A stretch of 64,000 nt of DNA from G942493375 sp942493375 (GTDB lineage Bacteria; Armatimonadota; UBA5829): contig OW818698.1 in NCBI GenBank assembly GCA_942493375.1, forward strand, positions 620,001-684,000. The letters are read 5' to 3'. Numbering within the stretch: the stretch's first letter is position 1; every line of letters begins with the position of its first letter. The notes beneath the pieces were generated by a model that saw only the letters and a list, made by a program, of their open reading frames with translations, was not told the origin of the DNA and did not search any database. The position numbers and the translations under genes were made by a program. Below are positions 34,661 to 44,756 of the stretch, piece by piece.

Positions 34661-37600
34661 ATGAATAGGATTTGTGTGTTATCTTTTATTTTGTTTCTCT
34701 GTGCAGTAATGTGTGTAGCTTCAATAACTAACGCTGGTGTTACGCAGCGTGTAAGTGTATCAAGCGGTGATACAGAGGGTAACAACGATGGTGACGTAGC
34801 AATTGATCCGGTGGGAGCTAATAAGGATAGTGATATATCATCCATAAGCTCGGATGGCAGGTTTGTAGCTTATGCCTCTGCTGCCGACAACCTTGTATCT
34901 GTCGATACAAACGAATGCTGGGATATTTTTATTCGGGATAGGCAAGCCAACGAAACAAAACTTGTTTCCGTGTCAAATGATGGAATACAAAGCAATGGTG
35001 ATAGTGATAGTCCATCAATATGTGCTGATGGCAGGTTTGTAACCTTTGCGTCCGAAGCAGATAATCTGGTATCTGGCGATACTAATGGATGCAAAGATAT
35101 TTTTGTTTATGACAGGCAGACAGGAATTACACAGCGTGTTTCCGTAGCCGATGATGGTACACAAAGTAATAGCCTCAGTAGAAACCCCTCTATTAGTGCA
35201 GATGGCAGATTTGTAGCATTTTGCTCCTTTGCAAGCAATCTGGTAACAGGTGACACAAATAATGCGGGAGATGTTTTTGTTTTCGATAGACAAACCGGCA
35301 AGATAGAACTCGCATCCGTATCAAGCGATGGAAGCCCAGGTAATTCTGAATGTGGTGGCCCATCGATAAGTGCAGATGGCAGGTTTGTAGCATTTCTCTC
35401 TACTGCAGACAATCTGGTATCTGATGACACAAATGGATACCAGGATATTTTTGTTCATAACAGAGTGACGGGGGAGACATTGCGTGCATCAATCTCAAGT
35501 GAAGGAGTGCAGGCAAATAACTACAGCTCATATATCCCATCCATTAGCGCAGATGGCAGGTATGTTGCGTTTGCGTCCTATGCGGACAATCTGGTGCCAG
35601 ATGACGTAAACGGTTATCCATGTTTCTATAGAGGCCCGGATGTTTTTGTTCATGATATGCTGACCGGTCGAACAGAAATTGCATCCATTTCGAGTAATGG
35701 GGAACAAGGTGATGCTTGCAATTCTAATGTGGGCGGTCCATCCATAAGCGCAGACGGCAGGCGTGTCGCATTTGAGTCATTTTCAACCAATTTTGCATCT
35801 GGCGACACTCTTGGGACATATGACATTTTTGTTCACGATAGACAAACAGGTATGACAGAACAAGTATCCGTGTCAAGTGCTGGCGTGCCAGCTAACGCCC
35901 ATTGCATTAGTCCATGCATAAGTGCAGATGGTGTTTTTGTCTCATTTAAATCAATGGCTGACAACCTGGTTATTGGAGACACAAATGAAAGCTATGATAT
36001 ATTTGTACATCAGTTGGATGTCCCTGTAACAGGAGTTTCCCTAAATAAGACGGTCATTGCACTCAATCCCGGAGCTTCTGAAACCCTGATTGCAACCGTT
36101 ATCCCATCTGATGCAACCAATAAGGATGTAACTTGGTCATCAAGCAACAATAGCATTGCTGCAGTTGATGCCAATGGAAAAGTAGTTACTGTTGGGGATG
36201 GGATATGCACGATAACAGTTACAACAGTTGATGGCGGAAAAACTGCTACTTGTCTAGTTAATACATATGCTGGCATAACTCAACATGTATCTACATCAAG
36301 TGATGGAACACAGGCAGATGGGGACAGTGATACCCCATCCATAAGCGCGGATAGTCGATTTGTTGCGTTTGCTTCGGATGCGGTGAATCTTGTATCAGGT
36401 GATACAAATGGATTCACGGACATCTTCATTCAAGACCGGCAGACTGGAAGTGTGCAGCGATTATCCGTATCAACTGAAGGTGTGCAAGCAAACAACTTCA
36501 GCAGAAACCCTTCTACAAGCGCTGATGGCAGGTTCACTGCATTTGATTCCTTTGCAAACAATCTAGTACCTGGTGATGCAAATAGTGCTGGCGATGTATT
36601 CATCTTCGACAAGCAGACTGGTAAAACTCAACTCGTTTCCTTGTCGAGTAATGGAATACAAGCTAACTCCGACTCCAGTGGTCCATCTATAAGTGCTGAC
36701 GGCAGGTTCATCGCGTTTCTTTCCGGTGCGAATAACCTGGTAACTGATGATACAAATGGATATCAGGATATTTTCGTTCATGATATGCAGACAGGTGTAA
36801 CTGAGCGCGTATCAATATCAAGTGAAGGGGCACAAAGCAATAACGACTGTTATTACATCCCATCCATAAGTGCTGACGGTAGATTTATCGCATTTGAATC
36901 ATTTGCAGACAATCTTGTACCAGGTGATTTGAATGGCAGCGTGTGTGCTACAAAAGGATCAGATGTTTTTGTACATGATAGACTTACTGGCAGAACCGAA
37001 ATAATATCTGTTTCGACAGAAGGTGTACAAGGTAACGCGTGCAATTCAATAACGGAGGGTCCTTCTATAAGCGCGGATGGAAGATTTGTCGTATTCTGCT
37101 CTTATTCGACCAATCTTGTATCTGATATTACGAATTGGAGGGACAATGTATTTATTCGTGATAGACAGACTGGGATAACATCACAAGCATCTGAACCAAG
37201 CGATGGAATATCGGTTTACTCGCTTTGCAGCAGTGCATCCATAAGCGCAGACGGCAGATTTGTGGCATTTCTCTCAAGAGCAGATTGTCTAGTTTCCGAT
37301 GACACAAATGGATGCAGTGATGTTTTTGTTTATGACAGAATTACTGGCAAGACTGAGCGAGTATCTGTATCAAGTGATGGAATACAAAGTGACGGTGATA
37401 GCGTTAGTTTGTCCATAAGTGCAAATGGCAGGTCTATTGCGTTTGGCTCAGATGCCGATAATCTAGTACCCGGCGATACGAATGGATTCCGAGATATCTT
37501 TATACATGAAATGGGCATCCAGGTGATGGACATTTCTCTCAACAAGACCGCAATACACCTTAATATAGGAGCTTCTGAAACCCTGATTGCAACCGTTATT

Positions 37601-40600
37601 CCATCTGATGCAAGCAATAAGGATGTAACATGGTCATCCAGCAATGATAATATTGCTTCAGTCGATACAAATGGGAAAGTGACTGCTGTTGGGGATGGGA
37701 TATGTACAATAACGGTAACCTCCGTTGATGGCAACAGAGCTGCTAATTGTCTAGTTAATACATATGCTCGCGTCACTCAACGCGTATCTACATCAAGCGA
37801 AGGCACACAGGCAGATGGGGACAGTGATACCCCATCCATAAGCGCGGATAGTCGATTTGTTGCATTTGCTTCTGACGCGGACAATCTTGTATCTGGTGAT
37901 ACAAATGGATTTACGGACATCTTCATTCAAGACCGGCAGACCGGAAGTGTGCAGCGATTATCCATATCAACTGAAAGGGCACAAGCAAACAACTTCAGCA
38001 GAAACCCTTCTACAAGCGCTGATGGCAGGTTCACTGCATTTGAATCCTTTGCAGACAATCTGGTATCTGGTGATTCAAATAGTGCTGGCGATGTATTCAT
38101 CTTCGACAAACAGACTAGTAAAACTCAACTCGTTTCTTTGTCGAGTAATGGCATACAAGCTAACTCCGACTCCAGTGGTCCATCTATAAGTGCTGACGGC
38201 AGGTTCATCGCGTTTCTTTCCAGTGCGAATAACCTGGTAACTGATGATACAAATGGATACCCGGACATCTTTGTTCACGATATGCAGACTGGCTTAACAG
38301 AGCGCGTGTCAATCTCAAGTGAAGGGGCACAAGCAAATGAGAGCAGCATGTTTTTCCCTGCAATAAGTGCCAACGGTAGATTTGTCGCTTTTGAATCTAT
38401 GGCAAGCAATCTGGTTATTGGCGATTTAAATGGTAACCCCTGCCCTCCTAGAGGATCAGATGTCTTTGTTCATGATAGACAGACTGGAAAAACGGAAATA
38501 GTATCTATCTCTAGTGAGGGAACGCAGGGCAATATGTGCAGTTCAATATATGAACGTCCATCCATAAGCGCAGACGGCAGGTTTGTCTTATTCGTCTCAA
38601 TTGCAGATAATCTGATATTAGGTAGTACATATGTCGGTGAAGGCATTTTTGTTCGTGATAGACAAACCAGTACGACAACTCTGGTATCTGCACCAACAAA
38701 TGGACCGACTATGGAGAAATACTGGGTATATAGTCCATCTATCAGCGCTGACGGCAGGTTTGTCGCGTTCAGATCCAATGCAGTGAATCTGGTAACTGAT
38801 GATACCAATGGATGCAACGATGTTTTTGTCTACGACAGAAATACCGGCAAAACTGAACGTGTTTCTGTATCAAATGAGGGGATCCAGGGTAATGGTGACA
38901 GCGATAGCTTATCCATCAGCGCAAATGGTAGATCAATTGCATTTGCTTCAAATGCGGACAATCTAGTACCCGGCGATACAAATGGATTTCGAGATATCTT
39001 TGTGCGTGAACTAGGAAGCAGTGGGACGGCTGTTGTCTCAGGTGTTGTTACGGGATTGGATGACTCAGGTAATACTACTGGTCCACTGGAGGGTGCTTGT
39101 GCAAGTATCGATGGAATCGAAACAGTTTCCAGCAACATTAATGGAGAGTTTACCCTCGAGAATTTACCTGCAGGCACGATGACAATTATTGTGAGCAAGC
39201 CAGGATATGTTCCTGTCACTAGAGCGTTGATGCTTACAGAAGGAGAATCCAGGAGTGAATCTTTCCAACTTATTGAGTTACCAAACAATCTGACAGTGAC
39301 CATCAATCAAAGTAGTGATCAGGCAGATCCGAGCAGTGTATCGCCAATCAAGTTCTCAGCTGTGTTCAGCAAGCCGGTGACGGGCTTTATTGACAGCGAT
39401 GTTACTATCGGAGGTACAGCTGGAGCAACCACTGCTGTTGTGTTGAATCCCAGTGGTGATCAGATGACATATGCTATTGAAGTCAGCGGAATGACGGCTG
39501 ATGGTTCAGTTATTGTCTCAATCCCTGCAAATGTTGCCCACGATGATGATGAAAATGGTAATGAGGCATCCATAAGCATCGACAACACTGTGCAGTTCAA
39601 CAAACCCGATACAACATCACCATCTGTAACCATCAACCAGGCGGCAGGCCAGAAGGCTCCGACTAATGTTTCGCCGATTAATTTCACTGTTGTGTTCAGC
39701 GAATCTGTTTCTGATTTTGCTACAGGTGATGTGAGTATCACGGGCACTGCAGGCGGTACAATGACGGCAACTGTTACGGGAAGCGGGACGACATATAATG
39801 TGGCTGTTGATGGTATGACATCGAACGGCACGGTTATAGCAAGTTTGGATGCAGGTGTTGCGCACGATGCAGCTGGAAATGCAAATACTGCATCGACCAG
39901 CAGAGACAACACTGTTACATATGATATCGTTGCTCCGGTCATCAGGATCAGCACACCGTCAGAAACGCTGACAACCAACGGTCCGGTTAGCTATACAATA
40001 ACATATGTCGGTGCGACAACAGTTACACTTGCGCCAGAGAATATTACACTAAGCAAGACAGGTACTGCCGATGGAACTGTCAGTGTCACCGGAAGTGGTA
40101 CGGCTACTAGAACAGTAACGGTCTCAGGCATCACCGGCACTGGTAAGCTGAGCATTACAATAGAAGCCGGAACTGCATCAGATGCAGTGGGTAACATTTC
40201 ATTGTCAGAAGGTCCAAGTGCCAAGTTCACCGTAGACAATACCTCTCCCACCGTAAAGATCAATCAGGCAGTGGGTCAGATGTCCCCAACTAATGCCTCG
40301 CCAATCAACTTTACTGTTGTGTTCAGCGAACCAGTATCTGACTTTGCCTCTGATGACGTGACTATTTCAGGCACTGCCGGCGGCACAATGGCTGCGGATG
40401 TTACTGGCAGCGGCACGACGTACAATGTGGCTATTAGCGGTATGGCATCTAATGGAACAGTCATTGCCAGTCTCGTGGCTGGTGTTGCACACGATGCAGT
40501 TGGAAATGCCAACACCACATCAACCAGTGCAGACAACACAGTTGCATATGATATTATCGCACCAATAATCAGATTCAGCGCCCCATCGGAAACCTCGACT

Positions 40601-41494
40601 ACAAACGGACCGATAGTCTATACAGTTACATATATAGGGGCATCTACTATCACACTCGCGTCGGATGATATCACGCTTATCAAAACAGGTACTGCTGATG
40701 GAACAATCGAAGTGACGGGTGGCGATGCTACGACCAGAACTGTAACTATCTCAGGTATCACCGGTACGGGTAAGCTGGGAATTTCAATAGGAGCAGCTAC
40801 TGCAATGGATCTAGCCGGGAATGTTTCTCTGGCAGCGGGTCCGAGTACAAGGTTCACCGTGGACAACACTCCTCCCAGCGTGAAAATCAACCAGGCACCT
40901 GAGCAGATATCCCCAACCAACGAATCACCGGTTAACTTCACGGTTGTGTTCAGTGAGTCGGTGTCTGACTTCGACGCTGGGGACGTGACTATCTCGGGTA
41001 CTGCCGGCGGTACCATGATTGCAACTGTCACAGGTAGTGGCACAACATACAATGTAGCTATTACTGGTATGACATCCAATGGGACAGTCATTGCAAGTCT
41101 TGGAGCCGGAGTAGCACATGATGCACTTGGAAACACCAGCACTGCATCCACCAGCGCGGACAATACTGTTAAATATGATATCGTTCCTCCTACTATCAGA
41201 ATAAGTGCGCCATCAGCATCCTCAACAACAAGCGGTCCGGTAACATATACAGTCACATACGTTGGGGCTGCTGCAATCACACTTACATCCGGAAACATCA
41301 CACTGAACCCAACTGGCACAGCTAACGGAACAGTTGATGTCACAGGTAGTGGAAACGCTACCAGAACTGTGACAATCTCCGGTATCACCGGCACGGGCAA
41401 ACTGGGTATCTCAATTGGTTCCGGCACTGCAACTGACACAGCCGGTAACATTTCTACCGCAGCGGGTCCAAGCAGCAAGTTCTCGATCAACTAG
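34661..41494 (+). CDS. Giant secreted protein: PD40 propellers, Big_2 domains, Ig-like tandem domains
   Basis: 2277 residues, ATG behind AAGGAGCATATAGG and a signal peptide (MNRICVLSFILFLCAVMCVA, then SITNAG). Three blocks of TolB/PD40-type propeller repeats share the unit SISADGRFVAF...DNLVSGDTNG...DIFVHDRQTG. They are separated by two Big_2 Ig-like domains (VSLNKTVIALNPGASETL; ATVIPSDATNKDVTWSSSN). Then come a carboxypeptidase-regulatory-like domain (SGVVTGLDD...GEFTLENLPAG) and about 700 residues of alternating Ig-like repeats (INFTVVFSESVSDF, DVTISGTAGGTM, ITGTGKLGISI). Blocks two and three are nearly identical over long DNA stretches, a recent duplication of about 1.5 kb. No enzyme motif or anchor is seen; it is probably a surface or matrix protein. 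Confidence 0.9.
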   Translation: MNRICVLSFILFLCAVMCVASITNAGVTQRVSVSSGDTEGNNDGDVAIDPVGANKDSDISSISSDGRFVAYASAADNLVSVDTNECWDIFIRDRQANETKLVSVSNDGIQSNGDSDSPSICADGRFVTFASEADNLVSGDTNGCKDIFVYDRQTGITQRVSVADDGTQSNSLSRNPSISADGRFVAFCSFASNLVTGDTNNAGDVFVFDRQTGKIELASVSSDGSPGNSECGGPSISADGRFVAFLSTADNLVSDDTNGYQDIFVHNRVTGETLRASISSEGVQANNYSSYIPSISADGRYVAFASYADNLVPDDVNGYPCFYRGPDVFVHDMLTGRTEIASISSNGEQGDACNSNVGGPSISADGRRVAFESFSTNFASGDTLGTYDIFVHDRQTGMTEQVSVSSAGVPANAHCISPCISADGVFVSFKSMADNLVIGDTNESYDIFVHQLDVPVTGVSLNKTVIALNPGASETLIATVIPSDATNKDVTWSSSNNSIAAVDANGKVVTVGDGICTITVTTVDGGKTATCLVNTYAGITQHVSTSSDGTQADGDSDTPSISADSRFVAFASDAVNLVSGDTNGFTDIFIQDRQTGSVQRLSVSTEGVQANNFSRNPSTSADGRFTAFDSFANNLVPGDANSAGDVFIFDKQTGKTQLVSLSSNGIQANSDSSGPSISADGRFIAFLSGANNLVTDDTNGYQDIFVHDMQTGVTERVSISSEGAQSNNDCYYIPSISADGRFIAFESFADNLVPGDLNGSVCATKGSDVFVHDRLTGRTEIISVSTEGVQGNACNSITEGPSISADGRFVVFCSYSTNLVSDITNWRDNVFIRDRQTGITSQASEPSDGISVYSLCSSASISADGRFVAFLSRADCLVSDDTNGCSDVFVYDRITGKTERVSVSSDGIQSDGDSVSLSISANGRSIAFGSDADNLVPGDTNGFRDIFIHEMGIQVMDISLNKTAIHLNIGASETLIATVIPSDASNKDVTWSSSNDNIASVDTNGKVTAVGDGICTITVTSVDGNRAANCLVNTYARVTQRVSTSSEGTQADGDSDTPSISADSRFVAFASDADNLVSGDTNGFTDIFIQDRQTGSVQRLSISTERAQANNFSRNPSTSADGRFTAFESFADNLVSGDSNSAGDVFIFDKQTSKTQLVSLSSNGIQANSDSSGPSISADGRFIAFLSSANNLVTDDTNGYPDIFVHDMQTGLTERVSISSEGAQANESSMFFPAISANGRFVAFESMASNLVIGDLNGNPCPPRGSDVFVHDRQTGKTEIVSISSEGTQGNMCSSIYERPSISADGRFVLFVSIADNLILGSTYVGEGIFVRDRQTSTTTLVSAPTNGPTMEKYWVYSPSISADGRFVAFRSNAVNLVTDDTNGCNDVFVYDRNTGKTERVSVSNEGIQGNGDSDSLSISANGRSIAFASNADNLVPGDTNGFRDIFVRELGSSGTAVVSGVVTGLDDSGNTTGPLEGACASIDGIETVSSNINGEFTLENLPAGTMTIIVSKPGYVPVTRALMLTEGESRSESFQLIELPNNLTVTINQSSDQADPSSVSPIKFSAVFSKPVTGFIDSDVTIGGTAGATTAVVLNPSGDQMTYAIEVSGMTADGSVIVSIPANVAHDDDENGNEASISIDNTVQFNKPDTTSPSVTINQAAGQKAPTNVSPINFTVVFSESVSDFATGDVSITGTAGGTMTATVTGSGTTYNVAVDGMTSNGTVIASLDAGVAHDAAGNANTASTSRDNTVTYDIVAPVIRISTPSETLTTNGPVSYTITYVGATTVTLAPENITLSKTGTADGTVSVTGSGTATRTVTVSGITGTGKLSITIEAGTASDAVGNISLSEGPSAKFTVDNTSPTVKINQAVGQMSPTNASPINFTVVFSEPVSDFASDDVTISGTAGGTMAADVTGSGTTYNVAISGMASNGTVIASLVAGVAHDAVGNANTTSTSADNTVAYDIIAPIIRFSAPSETSTTNGPIVYTVTYIGASTITLASDDITLIKTGTADGTIEVTGGDATTRTVTISGITGTGKLGISIGAATAMDLAGNVSLAAGPSTRFTVDNTPPSVKINQAPEQISPTNESPVNFTVVFSESVSDFDAGDVTISGTAGGTMIATVTGSGTTYNVAITGMTSNGTVIASLGAGVAHDALGNTSTASTSADNTVKYDIVPPTIRISAPSASSTTSGPVTYTVTYVGAAAITLTSGNITLNPTGTANGTVDVTGSGNATRTVTISGITGTGKLGISIGSGTATDTAGNISTAAGPSSKFSIN

Positions 41495-41542
41495 CACAAA
41501 GCCGCAAAGAGGATCATATTTGATCTTCATTGCGGCTTTGTG
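41495..41542. terminator. Bidirectional terminator-like hairpin
   Basis: CACAAAGCCGCAA (41495-41507) pairs with TTGCGGCTTTGTG (41530-41542); GATC/GATC in the loop may extend the fold. It lies between two convergent genes and can serve both. Confidence 0.75.
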
Positions 41543-41556
41543 TGAGATGCGATATG

Positions 41557-41588
41557 ACCAGTCGATAGTGTCATCGACTGGTATTTTT
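41557..41588 (+). terminator. Second terminator between convergent genes
   Basis: ACCAGTCGAT (41557-41566) and ATCGACTGGT (41573-41582) are perfect complements, followed by ATTTTTAT. Confidence 0.85.
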
Positions 41589-41592
41589 ATCT

Positions 41593-43839
41593 CTACTCAG
41601 CTACCAGCAATACACGGTCAACAGAGATTGTTTTTACACCTTTCGGATTATCGGCTGGGGAGAACCAGAAGTAGTGGTTCAGGTTCAGGGTGTGTACTCC
41701 GAGGTCGATCAGTTTATATTTACCGCCATTCATTTCCTCTATACTTATGGTCTTTTCTACAACACCAATAGCTGCATCTGTGTCGTAAATCCCGACCATA
41801 AAGGCATCTCCGGATTTCTGAATAGCATCAATTTTAACTGAAGCATAACAGTGCCACTTGCCGACTGACTGGCCATCTACAGGGATCTGCACGGCCCAGT
41901 TTGTGCCTGTTCCATTCATCACGCAGGCCATATTATTAGAAGCCTCGGGGTCTTCTTTCATATTGACCCAGGTGCCTTCTGCATATAGCGTAATCTTTGA
42001 CTCCTGCATATCTACTGTTTTCTTGCCTGTCAGATCACCAAGCTCAACTGGTGGTATGGCAACCTTACCAAACTGCAACTTCCAGCTATTTAATCGAGGT
42101 GCCAGTGCTCCTCCTTCACTGATATATCCGACATTGTGCTTTGTTACTGCTGCTTCAAAGTCAGCAATAGTTGAAGGAAGGTCACCGGGACCATAAAATT
42201 CAGTATTGTTCTCTGCTGCCCATGACTTAACAATGTCGTAGTTCATGATCAACAGATAGTCCAGAGGGATTCTTTCCCGGGTGACTCTATTCAACAACTC
42301 AGGATTGTCTGCAACTGCTTTGGCTGCCTGGTCAAACAATTTCCTGCCTTCAACAATATACTTCGGTGTCATCCAGCTCTTTGATTCTTTCTTAGCGTAA
42401 GCTTCTTCGATCAACTTCAGATAACTTGTAAGATACGGACTGGCCGGGCCATAGTAGCCGTCCATAAACTCCTTAACTAAAGTTGCCTGATCAAGTGCAG
42501 GATTCCACAATAGATGGGCAATCACCCAGGAACGGAGACGCACGAAGCAGGCTCCTTCATTGTAGGCATCACCCTGCATAAATACTCCAACGACCTTGTT
42601 CTTTTCGAATAGCCGTATGTTGGGTTCATAGACAGGTAGAGAGGGATTCGGATATAGATAGTTGCCAAACCTGGCTATGTATGTCCAGATATACATGTTC
42701 TTTGAAATCGCTGCCCATTCATCAAGATCCTGCTTGAAAGCCTTGCTCTTTGGGTCAGGATCGTTCATGGTAAGTCCGTAATCGCATTCGATACTGCACA
42801 AGCGGATCAGGACGTTGTCTCTGGGTTTGATGTTCTTTGGAGCTTTACGTGTGTATTGGTAGGCAAGGGTTTCAACGAGGAAATCCGGATATTGCTTCTC
42901 AATATCTTCTGCTACTTTGTTAACAAACTTGATTACAGGTCCAGAAGGAGAGCCTTCAGCATCCTCAACAGCCTTACACTCAGGACACTGGCATTGTCCC
43001 AGCCAGTCATTCTGTGCAATCGATATTATCCCGGCTGCTGGATTGGTCTTTATGAGTTCTAGAGCGTTCTTTACCAACTCTTTTCGCATCTCTTCATTAG
43101 CAAGACAAAGCTGGGCTCCTTCGGCTTTACGTTTACCATTGATCATGCTGAACCATTCCGGATGCTGTGCAAAGTACTTCTCAGGTGGTATCAGCTGGAA
43201 GAAAGTGTGGCAGAACCCAAGAATTGTGTAGTGTCCGCCATATTCTATTGGCACGTTGTTAAAGTGTCCGGTTAGTTTATTTCTGGCTGAATACTGCCCA
43301 TAATTATTAGGCTCAAAGTAGTGTGCTTCGCGGCACAGGATCTTAGGCACGTATTTCATATTGAGCTTGTCTATCTTAAGATTGGGCTTCCTGGGGATAA
43401 ACGACTCATTATGACTCCACCAATGGCACCCTAAAACATCCTCCAGGAATGTAAAGACAGCATACATACCTCCACGTGCTCTTCCACCTGAGAGGATTAT
43501 AGTATCTCCTTTAGTGACAATCAGGGTTCCATCAGAACCAAACGATTTCCAGTCTGTCTTCGGGAGAAGCTTTTTAGTAATGTTGGTCTGACCAACAAGA
43601 ATAAGCTTCTTACTTTTGCCAACACTGGCCTCTGACTTTATAGGGAAGTTGGCACCAGTGATAGCCAGCAGGTGCTCCTGTAGTTCTTTAGCTGCGGTAA
43701 CCTCGGTTATTACTGGTTTCGCAGGTGTGACAATCACATAGTTAGTCTTGCCAGAGGTGGCTAGGGTTATTGCTTGAGTGGGAGTTGATATAATGGCTGC
43801 CATTGCTACGACCGCCACGATTATCAAAAATTTATACAT
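41593..43839 (-). CDS. Secreted DUF4838 protein (putative glycoside-hydrolase-like)
   Basis: 748 residues, AAGGAGGAAACAA before the ATG, signal peptide MYKFLIIVAVVAMAAIIST...TQA. Residues 25-150 form the alpha/beta domain that precedes many hexosaminidase-like enzymes (ELQEHLLAITGANFPI, LSGGRARGGMYAVFTFLED). The DUF4838 core follows (HYTILGFCHTFFQLIPPE, HPEWFSMINGKR, LCLANEEMRKELV, AQNDWLGQCQCPECKA). The C-terminal 150 residues look like a beta-sandwich, probably carbohydrate-binding. DUF4838 proteins are found in polysaccharide-degrading bacteria and are thought to be glycosidases, but a reaction is not established for this one. Confidence 0.87.
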   Translation of the reverse strand: MYKFLIIVAVVAMAAIISTPTQAITLATSGKTNYVIVTPAKPVITEVTAAKELQEHLLAITGANFPIKSEASVGKSKKLILVGQTNITKKLLPKTDWKSFGSDGTLIVTKGDTIILSGGRARGGMYAVFTFLEDVLGCHWWSHNESFIPRKPNLKIDKLNMKYVPKILCREAHYFEPNNYGQYSARNKLTGHFNNVPIEYGGHYTILGFCHTFFQLIPPEKYFAQHPEWFSMINGKRKAEGAQLCLANEEMRKELVKNALELIKTNPAAGIISIAQNDWLGQCQCPECKAVEDAEGSPSGPVIKFVNKVAEDIEKQYPDFLVETLAYQYTRKAPKNIKPRDNVLIRLCSIECDYGLTMNDPDPKSKAFKQDLDEWAAISKNMYIWTYIARFGNYLYPNPSLPVYEPNIRLFEKNKVVGVFMQGDAYNEGACFVRLRSWVIAHLLWNPALDQATLVKEFMDGYYGPASPYLTSYLKLIEEAYAKKESKSWMTPKYIVEGRKLFDQAAKAVADNPELLNRVTRERIPLDYLLIMNYDIVKSWAAENNTEFYGPGDLPSTIADFEAAVTKHNVGYISEGGALAPRLNSWKLQFGKVAIPPVELGDLTGKKTVDMQESKITLYAEGTWVNMKEDPEASNNMACVMNGTGTNWAVQIPVDGQSVGKWHCYASVKIDAIQKSGDAFMVGIYDTDAAIGVVEKTISIEEMNGGKYKLIDLGVHTLNLNHYFWFSPADNPKGVKTISVDRVLLVAE

Positions 43840-43953
43840 TTGTTTCCTCCTTGGTGTTTGTTCTAGAAAGCATTAAAGAGTGGGTGACGGGGAGAGAGGG
43901 GGAGGGGGAGATTCAGCGTATAAGTCACTCCTTATTAAATCTCCACCATCTTG

Positions 43954-44403
43954 TTATACCAACCAGTCCTCACTCTTATTGACCATTGTCACGATTTGGC
44001 AAATTATCGTTTCATAATTCTCATTAAGGTTATCAGCTTCCTGAGGTGAAATATAGCCACACCTCAACGCAAATTCTATCCATACCTGTGTTTCAAAAGC
44101 CTCAGATTCAGAATCGCTAAGTTTGCTTATAAAAGCTGCTTTATACCGTCGTTTTCGCCAGCCCGCATTATTCATAATTGACTCAGCTTTTGTCTTTACT
44201 GCCAGCCAAAAGCAAAGTTTAGTGAATAAAGCGGGTTAAGCTTCGGCAATGTTGGCGGCAACTGATCTGGATGATCGTCTGATTTGGTCAACCATAGAAT
44301 ACTTCTCTTCAGGTGGAAAGCGTTTTGTCACATCAAAAATAGTCATAGCAGCATCCATCGCTTTGTTCCAGACATTAAGTTCCCGATGTGTCTTGATCCT
44401 CAT
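43954..44403 (-). pseudogene. Four-helix-bundle protein gene interrupted by a 74-bp palindromic element
   Basis: Reading from ATG 44403, 55 codons encode MRIKTHRELNVWNKAMDAAM... to RRSSRSVAANIAEA and stop at TAA 44236-44238. From 44160 to 43954 the same frame continues with WRKRRYKAAFISKLSDSE...EDWLV. Joined, the two parts give a typical four-helix-bundle (23S rRNA intervening-sequence-type, S23) protein of about 123 residues, a family in which ...NIAEAWRKRRY... is contiguous. The 78 inserted bases keep the frame but begin with a stop codon. The second part could still be made from an ATG in the element (MNNAG at 44175), without an evident ribosome site. Function of the family is unknown. Confidence 0.85.
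44162..44235. repeat. 74-bp palindromic element, copy 2 (inside a coding gene)
   Basis: Arms CCCGCATTATTCA (44162-44174) and TGAATAAAGCGGG (44223-44235). Inverted relative to the copy at 29022-29095, with equal length and about ten differences. It is placed exactly between two halves of a four-helix-bundle reading frame. Confidence 0.87.
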
Positions 44404-44756
44404 ATTCAAATCTCCGGAATATGAATTTATTTAAAGCTGAATTCTTCATTCACCTTTACACATTTCTCTCCATTCCCACACGTATAATACCACGCAATAG
44501 ACCAGCATGAATAGTAAGGAAATACCGGTACAAGAATTAAGCGAGTCCTGGACAACATGTAATAAATATCTCTTTACATACTAATCCTCATCTACTCACA
44601 AACAATTCTGCACGCACTGCGTGCATTTTCTCCCTATCTCCCTCTCACCCACTCTCCCACTCCCAAAAAATCGGGAACTGTTTCCGGCATGGGCTCGTAT
44701 TAATACCAAAGTGCTTTGTTTTGCAAAGTCTTATTAATGAATCAAAGGAGAATGTG
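44404..44756. other. Intergenic region
   Basis: No gene. A palindrome TGCACGCACTGCGTGCA (44609-44625) followed by TTTTC could act as a weak terminator; C/T-rich DNA follows. Confidence 0.4.

Noticed and set aside
34661..39000. Regular DNA repeats as a CRISPR or satellite array
   Set aside because: They are coding repeats of a propeller protein, with an open frame and codon-level variation throughout.
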